Origin: UBA60 sp964587885
Lineage (GTDB): Archaea > Thermoplasmatota > Poseidoniia > Poseidoniales > Poseidoniaceae
Reading direction: 5' to 3'
Assembly: GCA_964587885.1 (NCBI GenBank)
Contig: CAZPME010000018.1
Location: 1-38,043, forward strand
Length of the DNA: 38,043 bases
The position numbers and the translations under genes are program-made. Positions 9,401 through 16,027 of this stretch are shown in pieces. Positions within the stretch are counted from its first letter, which is position 1. Each line of letters starts with the position of its first letter. The notes under the pieces were generated by a model. It ran no database searches. It was not told the origin of the DNA and saw only the letters and a program-made list of their open reading frames with translations.

Positions 9401-9490
9401 TTGAATGGGGGTTGGTGACCAACCGCGTTTACGGGCAAGGTTAGCTAACGGAGGGGCAAAAACGTCCCACTCACGCGCGCGCGAAACCAA
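6458..9490 (-). CDS. lhr: Large ATP-dependent helicase, Lhr family
   Basis: A 1010-residue superfamily 2 DNA helicase. The N-terminus carries the Q-motif region (WSPTPIQQ), Walker A APTGSGKT (47-54), DEVH (155-158) and an SAT motif ('LSATVGNP'). The second RecA domain has 'VFVNSRNAAETVAQRL' and the Lhr-type 'TSSLELGIDVG...RVGRADHR'. The middle is the Lhr winged-helix and barrel region. The C-terminus has a probable zinc site, C895/C898 with C916/C918, then a helix-hairpin-helix-like segment ('LMGRGIGETTATRIL'). Lhr enzymes unwind 3'-5' and are linked to replication-coupled repair in archaea. The start is TTG at 9490, supported by GAGGT six bases upstream and an in-frame stop just before. It may be co-transcribed with the surface-protein gene 96 bases upstream. 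Confidence 0.94.
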   Translation of the reverse strand: MVSRAREWDVFAPPLANLARKRGWSPTPIQQASMTDLCAGEDRLLVAPTGSGKTLSAVMPLFHRCIEENWSPLAILYITPLRALNRDVDRRLEEVGKAVELKVGVRHGDTSQTERQRQVRKPPHLLVTTPETFQLMFTGHRLRAILSQVQAVVVDEVHEVIDSERGWQLALGLSRLEHLTGRKIQRIGLSATVGNPEQVAKWLSPSAEAIVVTGQRETELLVSSEPPLPEDDSFAIELGLSKRAYSCLRRLADILAEKHPCLVFVNSRNAAETVAQRLGGIAPNLKIGVHHGSLATETRTQMEDDLRRGELHGLVCTSSLELGIDVGSVRHIVQLRSPRSVDRILQRVGRADHRLGGIGAGDLLSWESDDIAESSVIARRALAGLIEPVEWRNRPLAVAANQLIMMAHSHKVVGIDTVTEIIAASPQFPQWCRKDTVELAKILADGWLIRVIDDPHETPWWDWGKGAWELAKVEAEKKGEELPDELPRKNPETGEMDIAYRSLKVPIPPALKDGWIATAGRTREWTQSHLSMIPNRQMYRVRDAVTRRSLGNVDEAFVLSLNDSGEDEDGSKRQFVMAGRTWLIIDADPEKVELLVAPVSDQGQAPVWSGELPPTPAEVAREIGHLRGLVAEEAGWQPPSFTQADSRGQLDVAGLLADPNLTLEDYPLDAEALGQLFESVHNHLDATGTVPTDRIITIERRDEAVTINSCQGSRINEALAHLLQALASTKTGSLGRIIVEPCRIGLQAAVSAEEVQEWLLSTPPSALEGLLSVTMPNSRQVRWRFAQVAKVMGVLRSGVDPRKINLHSLVQRYRGTMVMQEVLSKLFHERMDVRGASDVLSAIQTGLYEVKITSAGPLGLSSKAGKDLLLPNWSNRQVRERLESRLMNERAVLCCLACMRTQTFRIAKHDMKKQVCLCGGRMLACAPERLRGDLEKLVASTDQKERDRAMRNAEAIRRRGIEAIICLMGRGIGETTATRILRKVQPNQRDALLEAIHNAELTYARTRRFW

Positions 9491-9586
9491 ACAAAGACCT
9501 CAAAGGAACATCCGACTCGTCATCTTTCATCAGTCCTTCGGTAGACTGGGGCTTGAATTTCGACTCCTCGAAAGAGGATTGGCATC

Positions 9587-11770
9587 TCAAATATTGCCTC
9601 TTTTCTTCAACCAATAGATGAGGCCTGCAACTCCCAATACGGCAACGATTATTCCGAACCATTCAACCGTACTATACGGTTGGCCTGCAACCACATTTGT
9701 AGCGTGGCTTAAACTATGGAAATTACCTTCTGCATCTTCCCACTCGATTCTAATAACTAATTCCTCGCCCTGTTCTAAATCAAACATCACGTAATGTGAA
9801 CTAAAGCCTGGACCATCTGGAGAGGCGGCCATTGCTGTCTGATTACTGCATTGGGAGAGGGAACAAACGCGGAAACCTGCGACTAAATCACCTTCATTTT
9901 CAACCCACACAATGGCTGCAACCTCGCCCGGTGCGACTACCCATTCATCGGCCTCTACTACAGTAACATTGACGATAGAGAGGTCGAGTATTGTGCGAGG
10001 AAATACCTTCAGGTCGTAATTGTGATTGTGAGCTTGATTGCCAGAAGTATCTTCTGCACTGATATTGAGTTGATGGAAGCCAACCCCGAGTGGTCCAATC
10101 TCAAAATCACGGATTGCATCCCAACCGACATCTTGCAAACCTTCGATTGGTGTAGAATCAAGGCTAGCCCACCAGCGCACATCGGTTATCGCATCGATGT
10201 CGTCGAAGGATTCGTTGAGGTCAACGCGAATGGTATCACCAATTCGCGCTGGAGAAGAACCGGTAACCAAAGTCTGGTTCACCCACATCTGGATTTTCGT
10301 ATTAGGGGGCGTATTATCGAATAAGCGTACTTCCCAAGTACGGTTAACCGAATGACCTGCTGCATCGGTAACACTGAGGTTTAGTTGATAGGTACTATTC
10401 TCCTTACGATTATGACGATCGGGTAATTCATCATCATAACCGTTGACTTGTGGACCTTGATAGAATACAATTGAAATCATATTTCCAGACTGCCACCAAT
10501 CGATACTTTTGTCTGAAGTCCAAAGAGATGAGGGTAAGGAAGTGAAATCATCACCCACAGTCGCATGAATACTGAAACGCTCTCCAGCCGGCACCGAAAT
10601 AGTCGAGCAGTCAAGGATATTTTCCTCACCGATTTCAAGGTCATCAGCCCCGCATCCAACAGTAGCATTCACCCAAGTGATTACCGGTGCGTTTGCATCT
10701 AGGCCCCAGGTTTTGTCGAACCAAGTGGCCGCCCCATGAAAATCAGTACAGGAAAAATTTGCCCGCATATACTCGCCTGCAGTCCATTCGGTCACAGTAT
10801 GTGGTTCAAGGATTACCTCTTGACCACTCATGTGAATATATCCAGAAGGAGTAGAGAAATTCCATTGGCATTGATATGATCCAATGCCTGCATCTACTAC
10901 CGAACCAGAAAATACGGTTGGAATATCCCACCGGATTGCAACCACTTGAGTATCAGGAGAAGATATTCCAACAACTGGTGCAGTATTTTCAGCAATGGTA
11001 ACGCTGAATGTTCCACTCACCGTTGAATTTTGTAATACTGTGAATTCAGTAGGTGTACCATTAACCGCAACCTTATCTGGGGACCAACGATACTCTACAG
11101 GAGAAGTCGTAATTACTGTCAACGGTACATTGAGTAGTACGCCGTTACCTTGGTTAACTGAAAGTAAGCCAAGTGGAATGAAACTGCGAGAACTGGAAAA
11201 GTTACCACTTTCATTCCAAGTCCAAGACGAATTATTTCCCACTGCCTGTGGGAACTCAGCATTGATGGTGACTGCCGAAATATTTAGGCCAAATTCACTG
11301 GTGAAAGAATTGTCATCAAGCCAAACACGCCCGTCTAAATTGGTAATGTTCTGGGCCTGAAAGAGGTCGGAAAATGATTGCCATTCAGATGCGGTCAAAT
11401 TACTATCATTATCACCAAGATGAAGATCAATTTGCTCATCTAGTCGCAAGTTACTATCATTGAGAAGATTTGAGCCATGTGAGAGGTCAGAGGCAAGGAA
11501 TGCAAACCATTCTCCAGCTACTGCTGAAGATGAAGTAAAGTCACCACCTAATGCTAAGCGAGCCCATGTCGCTGGACCTTCAGTTTCATTTGAGTCATTT
11601 GAATCAGAGGATTGATTCGAACTATTTCCCTCATCATGCTCACTCCACAATTGGGATTGCCACCAATCAACTTCATCACTTGGAATAGTGCTTGTAGAAG
11701 GGGACCACATCCCCGTAATAGGGAGGGTTACGATTAGAAAGAATACCCATAATTGGGTTTTAGTACGCAT
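9587..11770 (-). CDS. Secreted, membrane-anchored Ig/cadherin-like surface protein
   Basis: A 727-residue exported protein of unknown function. It has an N-terminal signal peptide (about residues 5-24), a long Ser/Thr/Asn/Asp-rich ectodomain, and one C-terminal helix (about 703-721) followed by a short basic tail, so most of it faces outside. The ectodomain contains beta-sandwich-like segments with recurring patterns such as 'N.APVVGISSPD', 'ANAPVITWVNATVG', 'DNTPPNTKIQ' and 'D.SGNQAHNHNYDL', typical of PKD/cadherin-like or bacterial Ig-like repeats. N-x-S/T sequons are very frequent, suggesting heavy N-glycosylation. The ATG at 11770 has GAGGA seven bases upstream and starts 9 bases after the sugar-kinase gene ends, so the two form an operon. 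No enzymatic motif is visible. Confidence 0.75.
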   Translation of the reverse strand: MRTKTQLWVFFLIVTLPITGMWSPSTSTIPSDEVDWWQSQLWSEHDEGNSSNQSSDSNDSNETEGPATWARLALGGDFTSSSAVAGEWFAFLASDLSHGSNLLNDSNLRLDEQIDLHLGDNDSNLTASEWQSFSDLFQAQNITNLDGRVWLDDNSFTSEFGLNISAVTINAEFPQAVGNNSSWTWNESGNFSSSRSFIPLGLLSVNQGNGVLLNVPLTVITTSPVEYRWSPDKVAVNGTPTEFTVLQNSTVSGTFSVTIAENTAPVVGISSPDTQVVAIRWDIPTVFSGSVVDAGIGSYQCQWNFSTPSGYIHMSGQEVILEPHTVTEWTAGEYMRANFSCTDFHGAATWFDKTWGLDANAPVITWVNATVGCGADDLEIGEENILDCSTISVPAGERFSIHATVGDDFTSLPSSLWTSDKSIDWWQSGNMISIVFYQGPQVNGYDDELPDRHNRKENSTYQLNLSVTDAAGHSVNRTWEVRLFDNTPPNTKIQMWVNQTLVTGSSPARIGDTIRVDLNESFDDIDAITDVRWWASLDSTPIEGLQDVGWDAIRDFEIGPLGVGFHQLNISAEDTSGNQAHNHNYDLKVFPRTILDLSIVNVTVVEADEWVVAPGEVAAIVWVENEGDLVAGFRVCSLSQCSNQTAMAASPDGPGFSSHYVMFDLEQGEELVIRIEWEDAEGNFHSLSHATNVVAGQPYSTVEWFGIIVAVLGVAGLIYWLKKRGNI

Positions 11771-11779
11771 ATTTATTCC

Positions 11780-12757
11780 TCATTCACTAAAGATGATGCC
11801 AACCGGCTTCATGGCCACTTGCAATGGTAACATTTGCTGATTGGGAAGGGCTTCTGCCACTTTGGAGCGCACCCCTTCATCGCCATGGAAGAGGATGAAA
11901 CCACCACCACCAGCCCCGAGCAATTTTCCCCCACTAGAGCCACAGGAAAGTATGGTCTCATAGAGTTCGTCGATTTCAGGCATGGTAATTCCGCTGGCCA
12001 ATTGTCGCTTCAATTGCCAACCTTCGTGGAGTAGATTACCGACCTTTGCTAGGTCGCCAGCCAAAAGAGCAGTTTTTGCTTCCCTTGCCTGCTCGCACAT
12101 GCGTTCAAGTTGAGCACTATTGACACTAGTATTAGCGCTCTGCTCAGCCAACAAACCGCTTGCTGAGCGGGTTTTTCCCGTATACAATAGAGTGAACTCT
12201 TCACTCATTCTTGCCAACACCTCAGTTGAGATATCAAGTGGCTCGACAATAGTCTCACCATTGGGTAAGAAGCGAATATGATTGATGCCACCAGCAGCAC
12301 AACCGAATTGGTCTTGACGACCGATTGGTTGACCGAGGATGTCTATTTCAATTTGGCAGGCCTGTTCAGCCAAAGTCATCGCATCGACTTGCTGACCCGA
12401 ATATTCGTATAATGCCGCCAATAATCCGACAGTGACTGCACTCGAAGAGCCAAGTCCAGTTCCACGTGAGGGGATGTCAGCGATGGTAGTTATCTCCACT
12501 CCACTAGTAACTCCGGTCATGCGCATTGCTTCGCGCACTAATTCGTGTTGCAAGTCCTCAAAATTAGAGACAATTTCAGTCTGCGAATAGGATAAGCGAA
12601 TATCATTATCAAAACGCTGATTGACGGTAACGTGGATGTAACGCGCTAAAGATACCGAAGTAACGCAGCCACCGTGGGGGCTGTTTTCGTAAAAGGCGGC
12701 TAAGTCAGAGCCACCCCCACAAAATGACACTCGCAAAGGAGTGCGACTAATCATCAT
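11780..12757 (-). CDS. GHMP kinase, HddA-like (heptose 7-phosphate kinase family)
   Basis: A 325-residue GHMP-superfamily sugar kinase. The N-terminus 'SRTPLRVSFCGGGSDLAAFY' is diagnostic of the D-glycero-D-manno-heptose-7-phosphate kinase (HddA) and related sugar-1-kinase branch. Motif 2, 'GTGLGSSSAVTVG' (about 99-111), binds ATP phosphate. The conserved 'GQPIGRQDQFGCAAGG' contains the catalytic Asp region. Motif 3 is 'GGKLLGAGGGGFILF' near the C-terminus. HddA phosphorylates heptose 7-phosphate at C1 on the way to GDP-heptose. In this archaeon the substrate may be a different heptose or hexose for surface glycans. Isomerase, phosphatase and nucleotidyltransferase partners are not in the window. 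The adjacent, sequon-rich surface protein fits a glycosylation setting, by inference. Two consecutive ATGs are possible starts. Confidence 0.83.
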   Translation of the reverse strand: MMISRTPLRVSFCGGGSDLAAFYENSPHGGCVTSVSLARYIHVTVNQRFDNDIRLSYSQTEIVSNFEDLQHELVREAMRMTGVTSGVEITTIADIPSRGTGLGSSSAVTVGLLAALYEYSGQQVDAMTLAEQACQIEIDILGQPIGRQDQFGCAAGGINHIRFLPNGETIVEPLDISTEVLARMSEEFTLLYTGKTRSASGLLAEQSANTSVNSAQLERMCEQAREAKTALLAGDLAKVGNLLHEGWQLKRQLASGITMPEIDELYETILSCGSSGGKLLGAGGGGFILFHGDEGVRSKVAEALPNQQMLPLQVAMKPVGIIFSE

Positions 12758-12790
12758 CGCCCCACTGCGAGTGCCTCTCCCATTTCAAGC

Positions 12791-12805
12791 CACCCCTTCG
12801 GGGTG
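12791..12805. promoter_or_regulatory. GC-rich hairpin in a divergent intergenic region
   Basis: CACCCCTTCGGGGTG is a perfect 6-bp stem with a 3-base centre. It lies 34 bases upstream of the HddA-like start (- strand) and 84 bases upstream of pyrB (+ strand) in the 131-base divergent gap. It may be a 5' leader hairpin or operator; I see no clear TATA box in this gap. Confidence 0.35.
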
Positions 12806-12888
12806 AAAAACCAATTCATTCCTTGTCCGAGCCGATAGGCAAGGGTTATGGTCGGGTCGCGGTCGTTGTTTAGTGGCGGGGGCACATT

Positions 12889-13842
12889 ATGACTAGTCTC
12901 ATCACAATGGACGATTTGAGCAATGAAGACATTCTATCAATTTTGGACGATGCTGAACGGCTGCTACCCGTGGCCAGAGGTGAAGCATTTCTGCCGCTAT
13001 TGCAAGGAAAATTGCTAGGTAACTTATTCTTTGAACCTTCAACACGCACTCGCATGTCGTTTGAAACTGCGATGAAACGTCTCGGTGGAGATGTAATCAA
13101 TCTCGGTGACGTATCTTCATCATCGGTAGTCAAAGGAGAAACTCTGTACGATACCATCCGTATGGTAGATGGGTATGTCGATATTATCGCCATGCGTCAT
13201 CCTCGTCAAGGTGCGGCTCAATATGCTTCAGACTCAGCTGATGTTCCAATTCTAAATGGTGGCGATGGTGCTGGCCATCATCCAACTCAAACCATGTTAG
13301 ATTTGTTCACTATTCGGCAAGCCCATGGTACAATTGAGGGCCTAAATGTCGCATTAATTGGTGACTTACGCTTCGGTCGAACTGTACACTCCCTCTCACA
13401 TGCACTGGTACGATTCGGTTGTTCTCTATCCCTTGTCAGCCCTGAGAGTTTAGGAATGCCGAATGAAATAATCAACGACCTCAAAGCCCACGGGGCCGAT
13501 ATTACCATCAGCGATGAATTATCCAGCGCAATACCTAATGCAGATGTTATCTACATGACTCGGATTCAAAAGGAACGCTTTCCTGATGAAGATGAATACA
13601 CCCGAGTGGCGGGGATTTTCACCATGGAAGCCGCAGATTTAGCCCCCGCTAAGGGGGATATGATTGTCATGCATCCACTACCTCGAGTCGATGAAATCAA
13701 GCCCGATGTCGATACGACCAAACACGCTCGATACTTTGAGCAGGCCTTCAATGGAGTCGTTACTAGAATGGCCTTGATCTGCAGACTACTCGGGATTACT
13801 ATACCGGAGTCGCTTACCACAAACGCTGGAGGTGAGGCTTGA
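12889..13842 (+). CDS. pyrB: Aspartate carbamoyltransferase catalytic chain
   Basis: A 317-residue enzyme that joins carbamoyl phosphate and aspartate to give N-carbamoyl-aspartate, the committed step of pyrimidine synthesis. Active-site signatures are in order: 'FEPSTRTRMSFETAMKRLGG' with the STRT carbamoyl-phosphate site (51-54), S79 and K82 of the 80s loop ('SSSVVKGET'), 'RHPRQGAA', 'HPTQTMLDL' (131-139), 'MTRIQKERF' and 'MHPLPRVDEI'. Length matches the class that associates with PyrI. The stop overlaps the pyrI start by one base (TGATG), so the two are translationally coupled. The upstream gap is short and G-rich with no clear promoter. Confidence 0.97.
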   Translation: MTSLITMDDLSNEDILSILDDAERLLPVARGEAFLPLLQGKLLGNLFFEPSTRTRMSFETAMKRLGGDVINLGDVSSSSVVKGETLYDTIRMVDGYVDIIAMRHPRQGAAQYASDSADVPILNGGDGAGHHPTQTMLDLFTIRQAHGTIEGLNVALIGDLRFGRTVHSLSHALVRFGCSLSLVSPESLGMPNEIINDLKAHGADITISDELSSAIPNADVIYMTRIQKERFPDEDEYTRVAGIFTMEAADLAPAKGDMIVMHPLPRVDEIKPDVDTTKHARYFEQAFNGVVTRMALICRLLGITIPESLTTNAGGEA

Positions 13843-14318
13843 TGTCTAACGAAATGTCAATGCGCAGGGTTACCGCGATCAATAACGGGACGGTCATCGA
13901 CCACATCCCCGCAGGCTGTGCAATCACCGTACTCAAGATGCTCGGAATCGATGGCGGCCGTGCCACTCCGGTAACACTTGCAATGAACGTTCCAAGTGCA
14001 AAAATGGGGCATAAAGACATCGTCAAGATTGAAGACCGTGAGGTGAGTCAATCCGACCTCGACAAATTGGCATTGGTCGCACCAGAAGCTAGTGTAGCGA
14101 TTATTCGGGCATATTCAGTGGCCGAGAAATTGCAGGTTAACATTGGCCAAGAGGTCACCAATGTTGCCGCATGTACCTACAAAAATTGTGCTTCACATGG
14201 ACCGCGCGAACCACTACCTCATCGCTTGATAGTGCACGGACTTGACCCCTTGCAACTGCGCTGTCATTATTGCGGGCGTGAGCAAGAAATGGGCGCTATC
14301 GTCGACAATCTACTCTGA
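13842..14318 (+). CDS. pyrI: Aspartate carbamoyltransferase regulatory chain
   Basis: A 158-residue allosteric subunit that binds nucleotide effectors (CTP, ATP, UTP) in its N-terminal domain and holds catalytic trimers together through a zinc domain. The N-terminus 'TAINNGTVIDHIPAGCAITVLKMLGI' is the effector-binding region, and 'KMGHKDIVKIEDREVS' is typical of the family. The four zinc ligands are C111, C116, C141 and C144. The zinc domain spacing (C-x4-C ... C-x2-C) is intact. The ATG at 13842 is chosen over the in-frame TTG one codon earlier because GGAGGTGAGG lies at optimal distance. Its last nine bases overlap the 3' end of the convergent thiolase gene. Confidence 0.96.
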   Translation: MSNEMSMRRVTAINNGTVIDHIPAGCAITVLKMLGIDGGRATPVTLAMNVPSAKMGHKDIVKIEDREVSQSDLDKLALVAPEASVAIIRAYSVAEKLQVNIGQEVTNVAACTYKNCASHGPREPLPHRLIVHGLDPLQLRCHYCGREQEMGAIVDNLL

Positions 14319-15446
14319 TGCATCTGCATCTCTAACCCAATCCATCATTTCACAAGCCTTGCAGACTTCACCGCTGGTCATTGACCCACAACGAGCGCAA
14401 GATTTGGCAGCATGCCCTTCAAAGGCATTAGGATAAGCGACGGCGTGCAATTTCTTGAGGCGCTCAGCCACATGTAAGAGGCCGTGTCTACTACCTGGGA
14501 CATCAGCTTCGAGGCTGGCGATGAATTCTCTGTGACGTTGGCGCAAGGCACCAGGAGCATGGGGGCACTCATCATGGAAGAAGGGTAGGTCAAGATGCAT
14601 GGCATAGGCGTGAACCTCACGCTCAGGCACCCATTGAAGAGGAACAATGCGCGGGGCAATTCCATCAAGTGGACGTTGGGTATGAGGTGCTAGGCGCAAG
14701 GTTCGGTCGAGATCGCCTTTTTGCATATTCATCAAAATGCTTTGTGCCATATCATCGAGATTATGACCTAGAGCCATGAATTCGGCATCGCTAATTATTG
14801 CCAAATGATTCAAACCTTGGCGGCGAAAGACTCCACAAAATGAACACGGAGCCATGCCTTTGGCTTCACCGTGCAGTTGACGGATAGTTGGAAGTTTTTC
14901 GACCACTTCATCCATCCTTTCAAACCCGAGTTCAGGATACGAAGTCGTGATGAACTCAACCCCAAGAGATTCGGCGAGTTTGCGGGCGCATTCCATTGAA
15001 GGTGAGCGGTACCCCTCTATTCCTTCATCGACACAACCAGCGACAATTTTCACGTCGGGGCGAGGTCCGAGAATGCCATGTATTCGTTCAAGCAATACCG
15101 CCGAATCTTTGCCGCCACTAATCGCCACTAGAATTGTGGTATTACGCTGCTTACCTTCACCTCTCGGTAATTCCAATTGTTCACGTAAAGTACGAGAAAT
15201 TCGCTTGCGCACTGACTCGACAAGATGGTCTCCACAATAGGTGCGACCTGAATAATCTTGATGCAGGATTGCCGGCTGTTTGCACGAATCGCAATTCGGC
15301 ACCTCCAATCCACTCGCCATGGCTGAGCGAGTCGGGGTCTTTTCTTGACCTGTTCGGTCACCAATTTGAGGAGAAATATCTCCCATCTTATCCAATTGGA
15401 AAATGAGTTTTTCCAATTGCGATAGTTCTTGTAAAGATGGGCCCAT
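14310..15446 (-). CDS. TtuA/Ncs6-family tRNA 2-thiolation protein (PP-loop ATPase)
   Basis: An adenine-nucleotide alpha-hydrolase that adenylates a tRNA uridine before sulfur insertion, giving 2-thiouridine (position 34 or 54). The PP-loop is 'VAISGGKDSAVLLERI'. An N-terminal zinc finger is 'CDSCKQPAI...YCGDH', a C-terminal one is 'CARCG...CKAC', and a central 'CSFCGVFRRQGLN' plus 'GHNLDDMAQSILMN' match the group that carries a labile Fe-S cluster. With the ATG at 15446 the protein has 378 residues. The family core begins near the ATG at 15320, so a shorter start (15386 or 15320) is possible; a longer frame runs to 15500. No start has a clear Shine-Dalgarno. Ncs6-type (U34) and TtuA-type (U54) cannot be told apart here. 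Confidence 0.88.
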   Translation of the reverse strand: MGPSLQELSQLEKLIFQLDKMGDISPQIGDRTGQEKTPTRSAMASGLEVPNCDSCKQPAILHQDYSGRTYCGDHLVESVRKRISRTLREQLELPRGEGKQRNTTILVAISGGKDSAVLLERIHGILGPRPDVKIVAGCVDEGIEGYRSPSMECARKLAESLGVEFITTSYPELGFERMDEVVEKLPTIRQLHGEAKGMAPCSFCGVFRRQGLNHLAIISDAEFMALGHNLDDMAQSILMNMQKGDLDRTLRLAPHTQRPLDGIAPRIVPLQWVPEREVHAYAMHLDLPFFHDECPHAPGALRQRHREFIASLEADVPGSRHGLLHVAERLKKLHAVAYPNAFEGHAAKSCARCGSMTSGEVCKACEMMDWVRDADASE

Positions 15447-15600
15447 TCTAGTTGCACATTGGGGTCGTGATGCGAGACACAATGGTCGATGCCGTAACAT
15501 CGATAATTCGGCATATTTGTTCGGGTAAAAACACGGTTTTTGAGCAAATTACGGGGGTTATTCCAATTATGCAGTTGGAGTTTTAATTTGCCTGCTCAAA

Positions 15601-15617
15601 ACGGCCTGTAAGGCCGT
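15601..15617. promoter_or_regulatory. Perfect 7-bp palindrome in a divergent gap
   Basis: ACGGCCTGTAAGGCCGT is a perfect inverted repeat around GTA, 57 bases before the roadblock gene start and upstream of the divergent thiolase gene. The rest of the 227-base gap is AT-rich (around 15511-15585) and could hold promoters for both directions. The stem resembles the palindrome at 4422-4440 in design. It could be an operator or a 5' leader hairpin. Confidence 0.42.
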
Positions 15618-15673
15618 GAAATCCCGAAACTTCTTGAAGTCCCCTGCAACATCGGTGGAAATTGAGGGTGCGC

Positions 15674-16018
15674 ATGCTACAACGATTGGTTGCAGGGTTC
15701 TGTCGAGTAGGGGGCGTCGAGATGGCGACTTTACTGGATTCGAATGGCTACCATATTTCGGGTTTCACTAATGGTGAAGGTTTCGTTCAGAATACCGAAT
15801 TGGCAACCTCAGCATTGCAAAATGCTGAAGCAATTGCCGCAGAGCATAACCTCGGTAAGGTTGACCAATTATGGGTCGAGAAGGAAGATGGAAATCTTGT
15901 GGTCGCAAATTTAGCGGCTGGACATCGACTGATATTGTCTGGCGATAATTCGCCCAACCTAGGCCGATTGCGCCACGAAGTGAACAAGGCAAGGCCCGCG
16001 TTCGCTGAACTTGTATGA
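15674..16018 (+). CDS. Roadblock/LC7-domain protein (MglB-like)
   Basis: A 114-residue single-domain protein. The pattern 'LVAGFCRVGGVEMATLLDSNGYHIS' (first helix, then two strands) and 'LGKVDQLWVEKEDGNLVVANLAAGHRLILSGDNSPNLGRLRHEVNKA' (later strands and final helix) match the Roadblock/LC7 fold, which dimerises and regulates Ras-like or MglA-type small GTPases in prokaryotes and dynein in eukaryotes. No GTPase gene is in the window. I prefer the ATG at 15674; an in-frame GTG (15668) and TTG (15662) are alternatives. It lies 9 bases before the large coiled-coil gene, so the two are almost certainly co-transcribed. Confidence 0.78.
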   Translation: MLQRLVAGFCRVGGVEMATLLDSNGYHISGFTNGEGFVQNTELATSALQNAEAIAAEHNLGKVDQLWVEKEDGNLVVANLAAGHRLILSGDNSPNLGRLRHEVNKARPAFAELV

Positions 16019-16027
16019 GGTGAAAAT

